In this document: positions 52,230 through 60,218 of the stretch, one piece after another
How the letters are laid out: the number at the start of each line of letters is the position of its first letter
Position numbering within the stretch: position 1 is the first letter of the stretch
Source of the DNA: JAJTFW01 sp903922455
GTDB taxonomy: Bacteria > Bacteroidota > Bacteroidia > AKYH767-A > OLB10
DNA: 64,000 nucleotides
Direction of reading: 5' to 3'
Assembly: GCA_943329665.2 (NCBI GenBank)
Contig: CALQEU020000015.1
Coordinates: 13,346 to 77,345, forward strand
Notes under the pieces: model-generated
What the model saw: the letters and a program-made list of their open reading frames with translations, nothing else
What the model was told of the DNA's origin: nothing
The model's database searches: none
Translations under genes and position numbers: made by a program

Positions 52230-53231
52230 ATGTCGAATTTTAATACCGTTTCCGAAGTAAATACCCAAGGGTTTGTGAATGAGGCGGTCGACCCACGCCT
52301 CGACCTTTTCGAAGCCATTAAATTACTGAAAAAGGAGAAGAATGCGGTGATATTGGCGCACTATTATCAGGATTCTGATATTCAGGATATTGCGGATTAC
52401 ATAGGAGACAGTTTAGGTTTAGCTCAGGAAGCGGCTAAGACACAGGCAGATATCATCGTTTTCGCAGGGGTTCATTTTATGGCAGAAACCGCCAAATTAC
52501 TGAATCCAACCAAGAAGGTTTTAATGCCTGATTTTAGAGCGGGTTGTTCATTATCAGACTCTTGTCCGCCGGATGAGTTTAGAAAGTTTAGAGAAGCCCA
52601 TCCTGACCATGTTGTGATTAGTTACATCAATTGCTCTGCAGCCATCAAAGCACAAACGGATATTATTTGCACTTCCAGTAATGCCATTAAAGTGGTGGAG
52701 AGTGTTCCAAAAGATAAACCGATATTATTTGCCCCTGACAAAAATTTAGGCGCTTGGGTTGCTAAAAAAACAGGTCGTAATTTATTGTTGTGGGACGGTG
52801 CATGTATGGTGCATGAAATTTTTTCTTTAGAGAAAATTACCAAACTAAAAGCATTACATCCTCAATCTCTTTTTATTGCGCATCCTGAGTGCGAAGAATC
52901 AGTTTTAAAGTTAGCAGACTATATAGGATCCACTACTGGACTTTTAAAATTCACGAAGGAAAATCCAGCTACCACATTTATTGTTGGTACAGAGAGTGGA
53001 ATTTTACATCAGATGCAAAAATCATCTCCTGGAAAAACATTTATTCCGGCTCCTCCTAATAATAATTGTGCATGTAATGATTGTCCGCACATGAAATTAA
53101 ATACACTCGAAAAAGTGTATTTATGTTTAAAGCATGAGCTACCCGAAGTGCAAATTGATCCCGTTTTGTTTAATGATGCACTTAAACCTCTTCAGCGTAT
53201 GTTGGAAATAAGTGCAACTACGGCCGTTTAA
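52230..53231 (+). CDS. nadA: Quinolinate synthase A
   Basis: A 333-residue [4Fe-4S] enzyme that condenses iminoaspartate with dihydroxyacetone phosphate to quinolinate in NAD synthesis. AHYYQDSDIQDIADYIGDS (43-61), FAGVHFMAETAKLL (79-92) and DFRAGCSLSDSCP (101-113) form the active region. Cluster ligand candidates are Cys106, Cys192 (DGACMVHE) and Cys285 in NCACNDCPHMKLN, which also has Cys280 and Cys282. Length fits. nadB and nadC are not in the window, so it is a solitary locus, opening the plus-strand half next to the candidate origin. Confidence 0.96.
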   Translation: MSNFNTVSEVNTQGFVNEAVDPRLDLFEAIKLLKKEKNAVILAHYYQDSDIQDIADYIGDSLGLAQEAAKTQADIIVFAGVHFMAETAKLLNPTKKVLMPDFRAGCSLSDSCPPDEFRKFREAHPDHVVISYINCSAAIKAQTDIICTSSNAIKVVESVPKDKPILFAPDKNLGAWVAKKTGRNLLLWDGACMVHEIFSLEKITKLKALHPQSLFIAHPECEESVLKLADYIGSTTGLLKFTKENPATTFIVGTESGILHQMQKSSPGKTFIPAPPNNNCACNDCPHMKLNTLEKVYLCLKHELPEVQIDPVLFNDALKPLQRMLEISATTAV

Positions 53232-53300
53232 TAAGTACTTTAATATTCTACGGTTAGATTACAATAACACATGATTTTTGATTGTATATTAGCCTTCTCT

Positions 53301-54788
53301 ATGAAAAGAATTCTTTTTTTATTCATTTTACTTTCTACTATATCCTATGGACAGGCAGACGGTCCTATGAAATATTATTATGCAAGCGGAAAATTAAGTT
53401 CTGAAGGAAATTTTAAAAACGGACAGCCGGATGGATACTGGAAATCTTATTATGAAAATGGTAATATTAAATCAGAAGGAAATCGTGTGAATGGACAACT
53501 TGATAGTTTATGGATTTTTTACAATGAAGAAGGAAAAAAAAATTCGGATATTAATTACCGCAACAATATAAAAAGTGGATGGCAGTATGATTATTTTCCA
53601 ACCGGTAAAGTGTATATTCAACGTTGGATGGTGAATGGTATTACAGATAGTATTGCGCATTATTATCATGAGAAAGGATATTTAGAAAAAACAATTTTAC
53701 TAAGTGGAGGGTTAGAAGAAGGCATTGCAAAAGAATTTTCAGAGGAAGGAAGAATTATTACACTCACTACTTATAAAAATGGATTTTTTGTTAAACAAGA
53801 TAAAATAAATCGTTACGATAAGTTTGGTTTCAAACAGGGAGCCTGGAAAGAATTTTACCCTTCAGGAGTTGTTAAGGAAGATGGAGTTTGGAAAGATGAT
53901 ATGAAGAACGGTGTGTTCAGATGGCTGAGTCCAGATGGAATTGTATTGAGAATGGAAGTGTGGAAGAGAGGAGAGATGGTGGAGGATGAACTAGCGAATG
54001 TTAAATTGGATATTAAACGCGACTATCACAACAACGGTAGACCCAAAAGTTCTGTAAATATTATAAACGGCGTAAAAGAGGGCGTTTACAGAGAGTTTGA
54101 TAAAGAAGGAAATATTACCATCAGCAAACTTTACGAAAAAGATAAAGTGTATGCAGCAGGAGGCACCGTAGATGCACAGGGTAGACAACAAGGAAAGTGG
54201 AAGTATTTTTATAGAGATGGAAATACGAAGTGGGAGGGGAGCTTTAAAGATGGACTTAGAGATGGTCCTTGGATGTTTTATTATTCGAATAAACAAATAC
54301 AACAACAAGGTAATTATTTAATAAATAAACCTGATGGGAATTGGAAATGGTTTTATCCAGATGCAAAATTATTGCGCGAAGAAAATTATTCAGGAGGCAC
54401 AGAAAATGGAGCGAGTTCAGAATTTGATGAACAAGGAAACATCATTGCGCAGGGTAATATGGTAGAGGGTAAACGCGATGGAAAATGGAAGTATAAGAAT
54501 GGTGAATACATCGCAGAAGGAAATTATGTTGAAGGAAATCAAGATGGCGTGTGGATTCAACTATATGCAGATGGAAAAAAATCATTTGAAGGAGAATATT
54601 TTGAAGGATTAGAAAATGGAGTCCACAAATTTTATTTTAAAAACAGCAAACCAAAGGAAGAAAGAAAATATCGATTAGGTTTGAAAGAAGGTGATTGGAA
54701 AGTTTGGGATGAAAGTGGAGAATTACTTTTAACGACCACCTACGAGCGCGGAGAAGTTAGGAAAATGGAAGGGGTGAAAGTTAAATAG
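53301..54788 (+). CDS. Secreted YwqK/MORN-type repeat protein
   Basis: A 495-residue exported protein; MKRILFLFILLSTISYGQ is the signal peptide and the ten codons before it are dropped. The rest is about 18 short beta-hairpin repeats of the MORN_2/YwqK type, G-x-[W]-x-x-[FY][YF]-x-[DN]-G-[KN]-x-x-x-E-G-x-[FY] (for example DGYWKSYYENGNIKSEGN, GPWMFYYSNKQIQQQGNY, GNWKWFYPDAKLLREENY). YwqK repeats occur in Bacteroidota as free secreted proteins and in antitoxin-like annotations, but no toxin gene is adjacent. The role is unknown. The 3' end overlaps by eight bases a small gene on the opposite strand. Confidence 0.82.
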   Translation: MKRILFLFILLSTISYGQADGPMKYYYASGKLSSEGNFKNGQPDGYWKSYYENGNIKSEGNRVNGQLDSLWIFYNEEGKKNSDINYRNNIKSGWQYDYFPTGKVYIQRWMVNGITDSIAHYYHEKGYLEKTILLSGGLEEGIAKEFSEEGRIITLTTYKNGFFVKQDKINRYDKFGFKQGAWKEFYPSGVVKEDGVWKDDMKNGVFRWLSPDGIVLRMEVWKRGEMVEDELANVKLDIKRDYHNNGRPKSSVNIINGVKEGVYREFDKEGNITISKLYEKDKVYAAGGTVDAQGRQQGKWKYFYRDGNTKWEGSFKDGLRDGPWMFYYSNKQIQQQGNYLINKPDGNWKWFYPDAKLLREENYSGGTENGASSEFDEQGNIIAQGNMVEGKRDGKWKYKNGEYIAEGNYVEGNQDGVWIQLYADGKKSFEGEYFEGLENGVHKFYFKNSKPKEERKYRLGLKEGDWKVWDESGELLLTTTYERGEVRKMEGVKVK

Positions 54789-54945
54789 ACTCTTTTATTA
54801 ATGTTTTTCTAGCCGTTGAATTCCCGCTTACATAATGGCCTCCTTTTTTACCTGATGTATTATGAAGCCAAGAGGTAATAACGGGTGATTGAGCAAAAGA
54901 ACATTCACCAAAAGAAAGAACGACAAGCAATATTATTGTTTTCAT
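54781..54945 (-). CDS. Small secreted protein (54 residues), possibly truncated
   Basis: From the ATG at 54945: MKTIILLVVLSFGECSFAQ is a clean signal peptide, followed by SPVITSWLHNTSGKKGG and HYVSGNSTARKTLIKESI. The mature part resembles the first residues of Bacteroidota YHYH-domain proteins (ITSW-x-x-NT[TS]G), which normally continue for hundreds of residues. The stop overlaps the end of the MORN-type gene tail to tail, so the original 3' end may have been lost to the neighbour. Alternatively it is a genuine small exported peptide. The frame was not among long open frames. Confidence 0.45.
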   Translation of the reverse strand: MKTIILLVVLSFGECSFAQSPVITSWLHNTSGKKGGHYVSGNSTARKTLIKESI

Positions 54946-55019
54946 GGCGGAGAGGTTATGGTGTAGAAATCATTAGACGCTACCCCGTCTATCAAACCTT
55001 CGCTTCGAGGCAAAAAACG

Positions 55020-55027
55020 TAGCTTTG
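55020..55027 (+). promoter_or_regulatory. Bacteroidota -7 element for the GreA/B-like gene
   Basis: TAGCTTTG matches TAnnTTTG, 17 bases upstream of the ATG at 55045. Confidence 0.5.
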
Positions 55028-55044
55028 TAGGAGAAAATGTAGCG

Positions 55045-55500
55045 ATGAATATAATAGAGAAGAAACAGCTAATTCTCCATTCTCAACAACAGATGGAACA
55101 GAGAATAGCAGAAATAGAATTACAAGGGAAGGCGCTTCAGGAGGGCGCTGCCAATGAATCTAAAAGCTCAGCTGGCGATAAACATGAAACAGCACGAGCC
55201 ATGATGAACCTAGAGCAAGAGAAGTTGGGGCGACAGTATCAAGAGCTGATGACGATGAAGGAGTACTTTGATAAAATAAATTTTGAAATCGTTTCAGCCA
55301 AAATTCAATTAGGCTCAATGATTGAAACCAACAAAGGATTTTTTTTGTTGAGTGTAGGATTAGGAAAAATAAAAGCAAACACACAGGATTTAATGCTTCT
55401 CTCATTACAATCACCACTAGGAGAAATATTGTTGGGTAAAAGCGAAGGCGACCGTGTAATTTTGAATACACATGAATACATAATCATAAAAGTAATTTAA
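55045..55500 (+). CDS. GreA/GreB-like small protein (often labelled 3-oxoacyl-ACP synthase)
   Basis: A 151-residue cytoplasmic protein with an N-terminal coiled coil and a C-terminal domain that resembles the GreA/GreB C-terminal region (LVETNKG-x-FFLS-x-GLG-x-I, then SPLGEILLGKSEGD). The conserved patch SSAGDKHETARAMMNLEQEK is characteristic of a Bacteroidota family commonly annotated by mistake as 3-oxoacyl-ACP synthase. It lacks the two acidic tip residues in an obvious finger loop, so classic Gre function is uncertain. It follows a promoter element at 55020-55027 and is transcribed alone toward the TolC relic. Confidence 0.75.
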   Translation: MNIIEKKQLILHSQQQMEQRIAEIELQGKALQEGAANESKSSAGDKHETARAMMNLEQEKLGRQYQELMTMKEYFDKINFEIVSAKIQLGSMIETNKGFFLLSVGLGKIKANTQDLMLLSLQSPLGEILLGKSEGDRVILNTHEYIIIKVI

Positions 55501-55658
55501 ATACGGAAGAAATAGAATTTCATATATCCGCAAGAAGTACTTTTTGTATGATAGAAAATCAGGCTTGCTTCACAAATTAAACATTTAAAACAACTAATAT
55601 CAATCGATGTAAAAAACATTTTTGAAGGCAGTATTATTTTTAAAGCAGTAATCGTTAA

Positions 55659-56045
55659 AAGGGAGAGACATCGTGTACAATTGGAATTTCAGTTCCGTTG
55701 TGGGAAAATAAAAATTCGGTAAAGCAAAAAAAATCGCAACTTCTCTATAGCGAGTCACAGCTTATTGCGCATACTAACGAACATTACTACCACATCAAGC
55801 ACATTTACGAGCGATACACCAATCTTAAAATTACCTTGCTCGAATATCAGACTATTTTCTACACGCTTAATAACACGGCTTTATTTAATAAAGCACTTGC
55901 GCTGGGTGAAATTACAACGATGCAATACTTAATGGAGATTAACTTTTATACCGACGCGCAATTAGACTTTATACAAATTGAAAAAGAGTACCACGAAACG
56001 ATCGCAGAATTGTATAAGTACTTATTGTATTATTTTAAGGATTAG
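55659..56045 (+). pseudogene. Decayed TolC-like outer membrane efflux protein (C-terminal part)
   Basis: The frame is open from 55659, just after a TAA, with no ATG: GETSC, then TIGISVPLWENKNSVKQKK and LAL-GEITTMQYLMEINFY, ending YLLYYFKD. GISVPLWENKNTVKQAKAQ and LGEI[TS]-x-x-[ED]Y-x-ME[IL] are signature stretches of the last third of Bacteroidota TolC homologues. The first 300 or so residues are absent. Another TolC remnant, the first 70 codons, lies 35 kb away at 20497-20712, but I cannot say whether they were one gene. Confidence 0.75.
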
Positions 56046-56081
56046 CAGAGAAGCAGAGTCTTTCATTTCAATTAGAATGTA

Positions 56082-56089
56082 TATTTTTG
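56082..56089 (+). promoter_or_regulatory. Possible Bacteroidota -7 element for gltX
   Basis: TATTTTTG fits TAnnTTTG, 32 bases upstream of the gltX ATG. AT-rich context makes a chance match possible. Confidence 0.35.
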
Positions 56090-56121
56090 TATGTTTATTA
56101 TACTAAGTACACCATTTCAAA

Positions 56122-57648
56122 ATGATCAGAACTCGTTTCGCTCCTTCACCAACCGGGCCCCTTCATATGGGAGGTGTTCGCACTGCACTTTATGCTTATT
56201 TATTTGCTAAGCAACATAACGGTCAATTCGTTTTGCGTATAGAAGACACTGACCAAAATCGTTACGTGCCCGGTGCTGAAGAATATATTATTGAAGCCTT
56301 GAATTGGTGTGGCATTATTCCAGACGAAGGGGTGAGTTTTGGTGGTAAATACGAACCATATCGTCAAAGCGAAAGAAAGCACAAAGGATTTTATATGGAC
56401 TATGCGAAACGACTATTAGATAGTGGTAATGCCTATTATGCTTTTGATAGTGCAGAGGATTTAGATATTGCGCGGAAGAATGCTGAGTCGGCAGGCCAAC
56501 ACGGATGGCAATATGATGCATTCACTCGAATGAATTTACGAAATTCGCTGAGCTTAGCCGAGCAAGAAACAAAACATCTTTTGGATCAAGACACATCTTA
56601 TGTTATCCGACTTAAAGTTCAGCCCGGCCAAACACTAACGTTCACGGATATGGTAAGAGGTGAAGTTTCTTTTGATAGCGCATTGGTTGATGATAAAGTT
56701 TTAATTAAAGCCGATGGAATGCCGACGTATCATCTTGCACATATTGTTGATGATATCATGATGGAAATTACACATGCTATTAGAGGGGAGGAATGGTTAC
56801 CTTCTGCACCCGCGCATATTTTGATTTATCAATCGCTGGGAATTCCGATGCCTCAGTACGCCCATCTTCCTCTATTACTGAAGCCAGAAGGAAATGGAAA
56901 ATTAAGTAAACGCGATGGCGACCGATTGGGATTTCCTGTTTTTCCTTTACAATGGAAAGATCCCATCACAGGAGAAATATCGAGCGGGTATCGTGAAAAA
57001 GGATATTATGCCGATTCGTTTATTAATATGTTAGCACTACTTGGATGGAATCCAGGTACAGAGCAAGAAGTTTTTTCTTTAGATGAATTAGTAAAAACAT
57101 TTTCCTTCGATCGTGTTCACAAAGCGGGTGCACGCTTTGATCCAGATAAAGCAAAATGGTTCAATGAGCAACGATTACGACATACCGATGATGCCATTTT
57201 AGGAGAGCATTTCTATCATCAATTAAAAAATATTTTAGGCGCAGATCATCCATTGGCTACATTATTCTATGCAACAGGAGCTGTAAAACTTTTAAAAGAA
57301 AGAGTGCAATTTGAAAATGAATTTTATGAAATGGGGAAGTATCTTTTTGAAGCGCCAACCTCCTATGATGATAAAGTGATTTCTAAAAGATGGAATGATG
57401 CTGCTAAAGTTTTCTTGAAAAATCTACCAGATGCACTTTCTAGTGTTTCTGAATTTAATGCGGAATTAACAAAAGCAGCATTTGAAAAGTTGGCCATTGA
57501 CCAAGGAATAAAGCCAGGCGATGTATTGCAATTGTTTCGTGTGATCATGAGTGGACAAGGCAGCGGTGTGGATTTATTTGGGATGGTAGCTTTGTTTGGT
57601 AAACACGAGGTTTTCGAGCGAATTAATCGATTTCAAAGTGCTTACTAG
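56122..57648 (+). CDS. gltX: Glutamyl-tRNA synthetase
   Basis: A 508-residue class Ib synthetase charging tRNA-Glu. The N-terminal active-site motif is FAPSPTGPLHMGGVRTALY (6-24), with HMGG in the HIGH position. KLSKRDGD near residue 259 is the KMSKS loop. Between them are the ATP/Glu-binding segments (RIEDTDQNRYVPGAEEYI, DDKVLIKADGMPTYHLA). The C-terminal anticodon-binding domain ends LFGMVALFGKHEVFERI. It is followed after 570 bases by glnS, so both glutamate- and glutamine-charging routes are encoded. Confidence 0.97.
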   Translation: MIRTRFAPSPTGPLHMGGVRTALYAYLFAKQHNGQFVLRIEDTDQNRYVPGAEEYIIEALNWCGIIPDEGVSFGGKYEPYRQSERKHKGFYMDYAKRLLDSGNAYYAFDSAEDLDIARKNAESAGQHGWQYDAFTRMNLRNSLSLAEQETKHLLDQDTSYVIRLKVQPGQTLTFTDMVRGEVSFDSALVDDKVLIKADGMPTYHLAHIVDDIMMEITHAIRGEEWLPSAPAHILIYQSLGIPMPQYAHLPLLLKPEGNGKLSKRDGDRLGFPVFPLQWKDPITGEISSGYREKGYYADSFINMLALLGWNPGTEQEVFSLDELVKTFSFDRVHKAGARFDPDKAKWFNEQRLRHTDDAILGEHFYHQLKNILGADHPLATLFYATGAVKLLKERVQFENEFYEMGKYLFEAPTSYDDKVISKRWNDAAKVFLKNLPDALSSVSEFNAELTKAAFEKLAIDQGIKPGDVLQLFRVIMSGQGSGVDLFGMVALFGKHEVFERINRFQSAY

Positions 57649-58206
57649 GGAATAGATTTCATGCTCGATTTCTTGTTTTGTCCTCCCTATCTGAATATTT
57701 ATTCTTTAAGGATGTATACAGCGCATTATCTGTAATTATCTACTTTTTCATTTCACTATTCAGGGATAGAATCCATCGATTTATTCAGACTCATCAAAGA
57801 AAAGTAGTTTTTACTACTTAGTGCATCGAGGATTTTATTGGGGCAAGAGAATTTATCATTGTTCAACAAATAGAATTTTAGTTGATAAATGCAAATACAA
57901 CTTTTGTTAGACAATTTTTCTTTCATACAACTTTGCGGCTCTGCGCCTTTTTAACCTGAGCTTGCCGAGGGTTGCGAGAAAATTTCCTCCGCTTTAAAGC
58001 GAATGATCGATTTAAAAACGAGAATAGTCGAATTAAAGTTCAAGCCCCTCCTTGGCCTCTCCCTGCAAGAGGGAGTAATAAAATAAAATTTGGATTTAAC
58101 CATAGAAATAATATCGAGCCATTCTTCCATTGTAAAGGTTGCAAACCTTTTAAGAATACTGAAGTAAATTATTAGATTAGAATATAATTTCTTTCACCTA
58201 TTATTG
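57649..58206. other. Intergenic between gltX and glnS
   Basis: About 560 bases with no gene. It holds one unit of the CCTGAGCTTGCCGAGGG family (57931-57983), a short inverted repeat AAAGGTTGCAAACCTTT (about 58134-58151) and a GC-richer stretch with CTCCCTGCAAGAGGGAG (about 58060-58077). A 67-codon plus-strand frame (57972-58175) lies across the repeat and looks like chance. Confidence 0.5.
57931..57983. repeat. Single unit of the CCTGAGCTTGCCGAGGG family, locus 3
   Basis: TCTGCGCCTTTTTAACCTGA and GCTTGCCGAGGGTTGCGAGA repeat the core found in tandem at 12.1 and 60.1 kb, here as a single copy ending in AAAATTT. Confidence 0.85.
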
Positions 58207-58214
58207 TAAATTTG
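58207..58214 (+). promoter_or_regulatory. Bacteroidota -7 element for glnS
   Basis: TAAATTTG matches TAnnTTTG, seven bases upstream of the glnS ATG. Confidence 0.5.
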
Positions 58215-58221
58215 CAGCATT

Positions 58222-59886
58222 ATGAGTACAGAAAAAGGCCCCAATTTCTTAGCCGAAATTATAGCAGAGGATGTTAAAAACGGAAAGCACGGAGGAAGAG
58301 TGCTTACTCGTTTCCCTCCGGAACCCAATGGCTATTTGCATATTGGACATTCTAAATCGATTTGTTTAAACTTTGGAATTGCTCAACAGTTTGGAGGAAA
58401 AACAAATTTGCGTTTTGATGATACAAATCCTGAGAAAGAAGAAACGGAATACGTAGAGAGCATTAAAGCCGATATTAAATGGTTGGGCTTCGAGTGGGCG
58501 AATGAGTTTTATGCTTCCGATTATTTCTCGAAGCTATATGCTTTTGCGGTTCGACTCATCGAAAAAAATTTAGCGTATGTAGACGATAGCAGTGCAGAAG
58601 AAATTGCAAATATGAAAGGTACTCCAACCACACCCGGTATGGAAAGTCCATATCGTTTACGTACTACAGAAGAGAACTTAGATTTATTTGCGCGTATGCG
58701 TAAAGGAGAATTTAAAGACGGAGAAAAAGTGTTGCGTGCACGCATTGATATGACGTCACCAAACATGCATTTCCGTGATCCCATATTGTATCGCATCAAA
58801 CATACCGATCATCATCGCACAGGAAGCGAATGGTGTATTTATCCAATGTACGATTTTGCACACGGACAAAGTGATGCCATCGAAGAAATTACTCATTCTA
58901 TTTGTACACTGGAGTTTGAAGTTCATCGCCCATTGTACGAATGGTTTATCAGTAAATTAGAATTGTTTCCAAGTCACCAGTATGAGTTTGCTCGACTCAA
59001 TTTAAATTATACGGTGATGAGCAAACGAAAATTATTGCAATTGGTAAATGACAAGCATGTGAGTGGATGGGATGATCCGCGCATGCCGACCATTAGCGCA
59101 TTGCGAAGAAGAGGCTATACACCTGAAAGCATACGCAACTTTGCAGAGCGTGTAGGTGTGGCGCGAAGAGAGAATATTATTGATGTTGGATTGTTAGAGT
59201 TCTGCGTTCGTGAAGACCTCAACAAAAAAGCAACACGCGTGATGGCCGTTTTAGATCCTTTAAAAATGATCATCGAGAATTATCCGGAAGGGAAATCGGA
59301 AATGCTTACTACCGATAATAATACTGAAGATGAAAAGGCAGGTACTCGAGAAATTCCATTCAGCAGAGAATTGTTCATTGAGGCAGATGATTTCATGGAA
59401 ACACCCGAGAAAAAATTTTTCCGTTTGGCTCCAGGGAAGATGGTAAGATTAAAGAGTGCGTTCATTGTAGAGTGTACCGATTTTGAAAAACATGAAAACG
59501 GAAAAGTCTCGTTAATCCGCGCCCGTTATGTTCCAGAAAGTAAAAGTGGTCATGATACTAGCGGACTTCAAGTGAAAGGTGTTATACATTGGGTGAGTGC
59601 ACAACACGCGGTACCTGCAGAGATAAGATTGTATGAACGATTATTTAATGTGGAAGATCCGTCGAGCGAAGAGGGAGACTTTAAGGAATACATCAACCCC
59701 GATAGTTTACACATATTAAAAAATGCCATGCTTGAACCTTCTCTTAAGGAATCGAAACCGGGAATGCTTTATCAATTTATGCGCAAAGGTTATTTCACTC
59801 CAGATAAAGACAGTTCAGCAGAAAAATTAGTCTTCAACAGGACCGTGACGCTGAAAGATAGTTTTGTGAAAGAGACAACTAAATAA
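58222..59886 (+). CDS. glnS: Glutaminyl-tRNA synthetase
   Basis: A 554-residue class Ib synthetase that charges tRNA-Gln directly, bypassing Asp/Glu-tRNA amidotransferase for glutamine. RFPPEPNGYLHIGHSKS (30-46) carries HIGH at 40-43, and VMSKRKLLQLV near residue 268 is the KMSKS loop. The DDTNPEKEETEYVESI segment, NLNYTVMSKR and the two beta-barrel anticodon domains (from about 340) are typical. GlnS is known from Bacteroidota and gammaproteobacteria, probably acquired from eukaryotes. It has its own promoter and no operon partners. Confidence 0.97.
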   Translation: MSTEKGPNFLAEIIAEDVKNGKHGGRVLTRFPPEPNGYLHIGHSKSICLNFGIAQQFGGKTNLRFDDTNPEKEETEYVESIKADIKWLGFEWANEFYASDYFSKLYAFAVRLIEKNLAYVDDSSAEEIANMKGTPTTPGMESPYRLRTTEENLDLFARMRKGEFKDGEKVLRARIDMTSPNMHFRDPILYRIKHTDHHRTGSEWCIYPMYDFAHGQSDAIEEITHSICTLEFEVHRPLYEWFISKLELFPSHQYEFARLNLNYTVMSKRKLLQLVNDKHVSGWDDPRMPTISALRRRGYTPESIRNFAERVGVARRENIIDVGLLEFCVREDLNKKATRVMAVLDPLKMIIENYPEGKSEMLTTDNNTEDEKAGTREIPFSRELFIEADDFMETPEKKFFRLAPGKMVRLKSAFIVECTDFEKHENGKVSLIRARYVPESKSGHDTSGLQVKGVIHWVSAQHAVPAEIRLYERLFNVEDPSSEEGDFKEYINPDSLHILKNAMLEPSLKESKPGMLYQFMRKGYFTPDKDSSAEKLVFNRTVTLKDSFVKETTK

Positions 59887-60067
59887 CATATTGTTGTTTC
59901 GTTTATTCAATATGCTTTTTAGATTCGTCGATTATGAAAAAGCGCAACCCCAAATGTATTGAAGCCGCGCTCTTTAAATTGGAATAATGTCTTTGTAAAA
60001 AAATTTAACCTAGCTAAGCTTTTGCGAGAAATCTTTGCACCTTCTTTAGTCTCTTTTCAAGAAACTT

Positions 60068-60210
60068 TAGCGTAGCGCAGCTTCAACGAGAAAACTTAGC
60101 GCCTCTGCGCCTTTTTAACCTGAGCTTGCCGAGGGTTGCGAGAAAACTTAGCGTAGCGCAGCTTCAACGAGAAAACTTAGCGTAGCGCAGCTTCAGCGAG
60201 AAAACTTCGC
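60068..60210. repeat. CCTGAGCTTGCCGAGGG family, locus 4, with TTAGCGTAGCGCAGCTTC units
   Basis: Three copies of TTAGCGTAGCGCAGCTTCA (about 60067, 60149 and 60178) alternate with one core unit (60101-60146). The phrase GAGAAAACTTAGCG links them. The gap from 59887 to 60218 contains no gene; its first half is plain AT-rich sequence. Confidence 0.85.
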
Positions 60211-60218
60211 GGCCACTA

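Noticed and set aside
57972..58175. 67-codon plus-strand frame between gltX and glnS
   Set aside because: It begins in the dispersed repeat and crosses two inverted repeats; composition is not protein-like.
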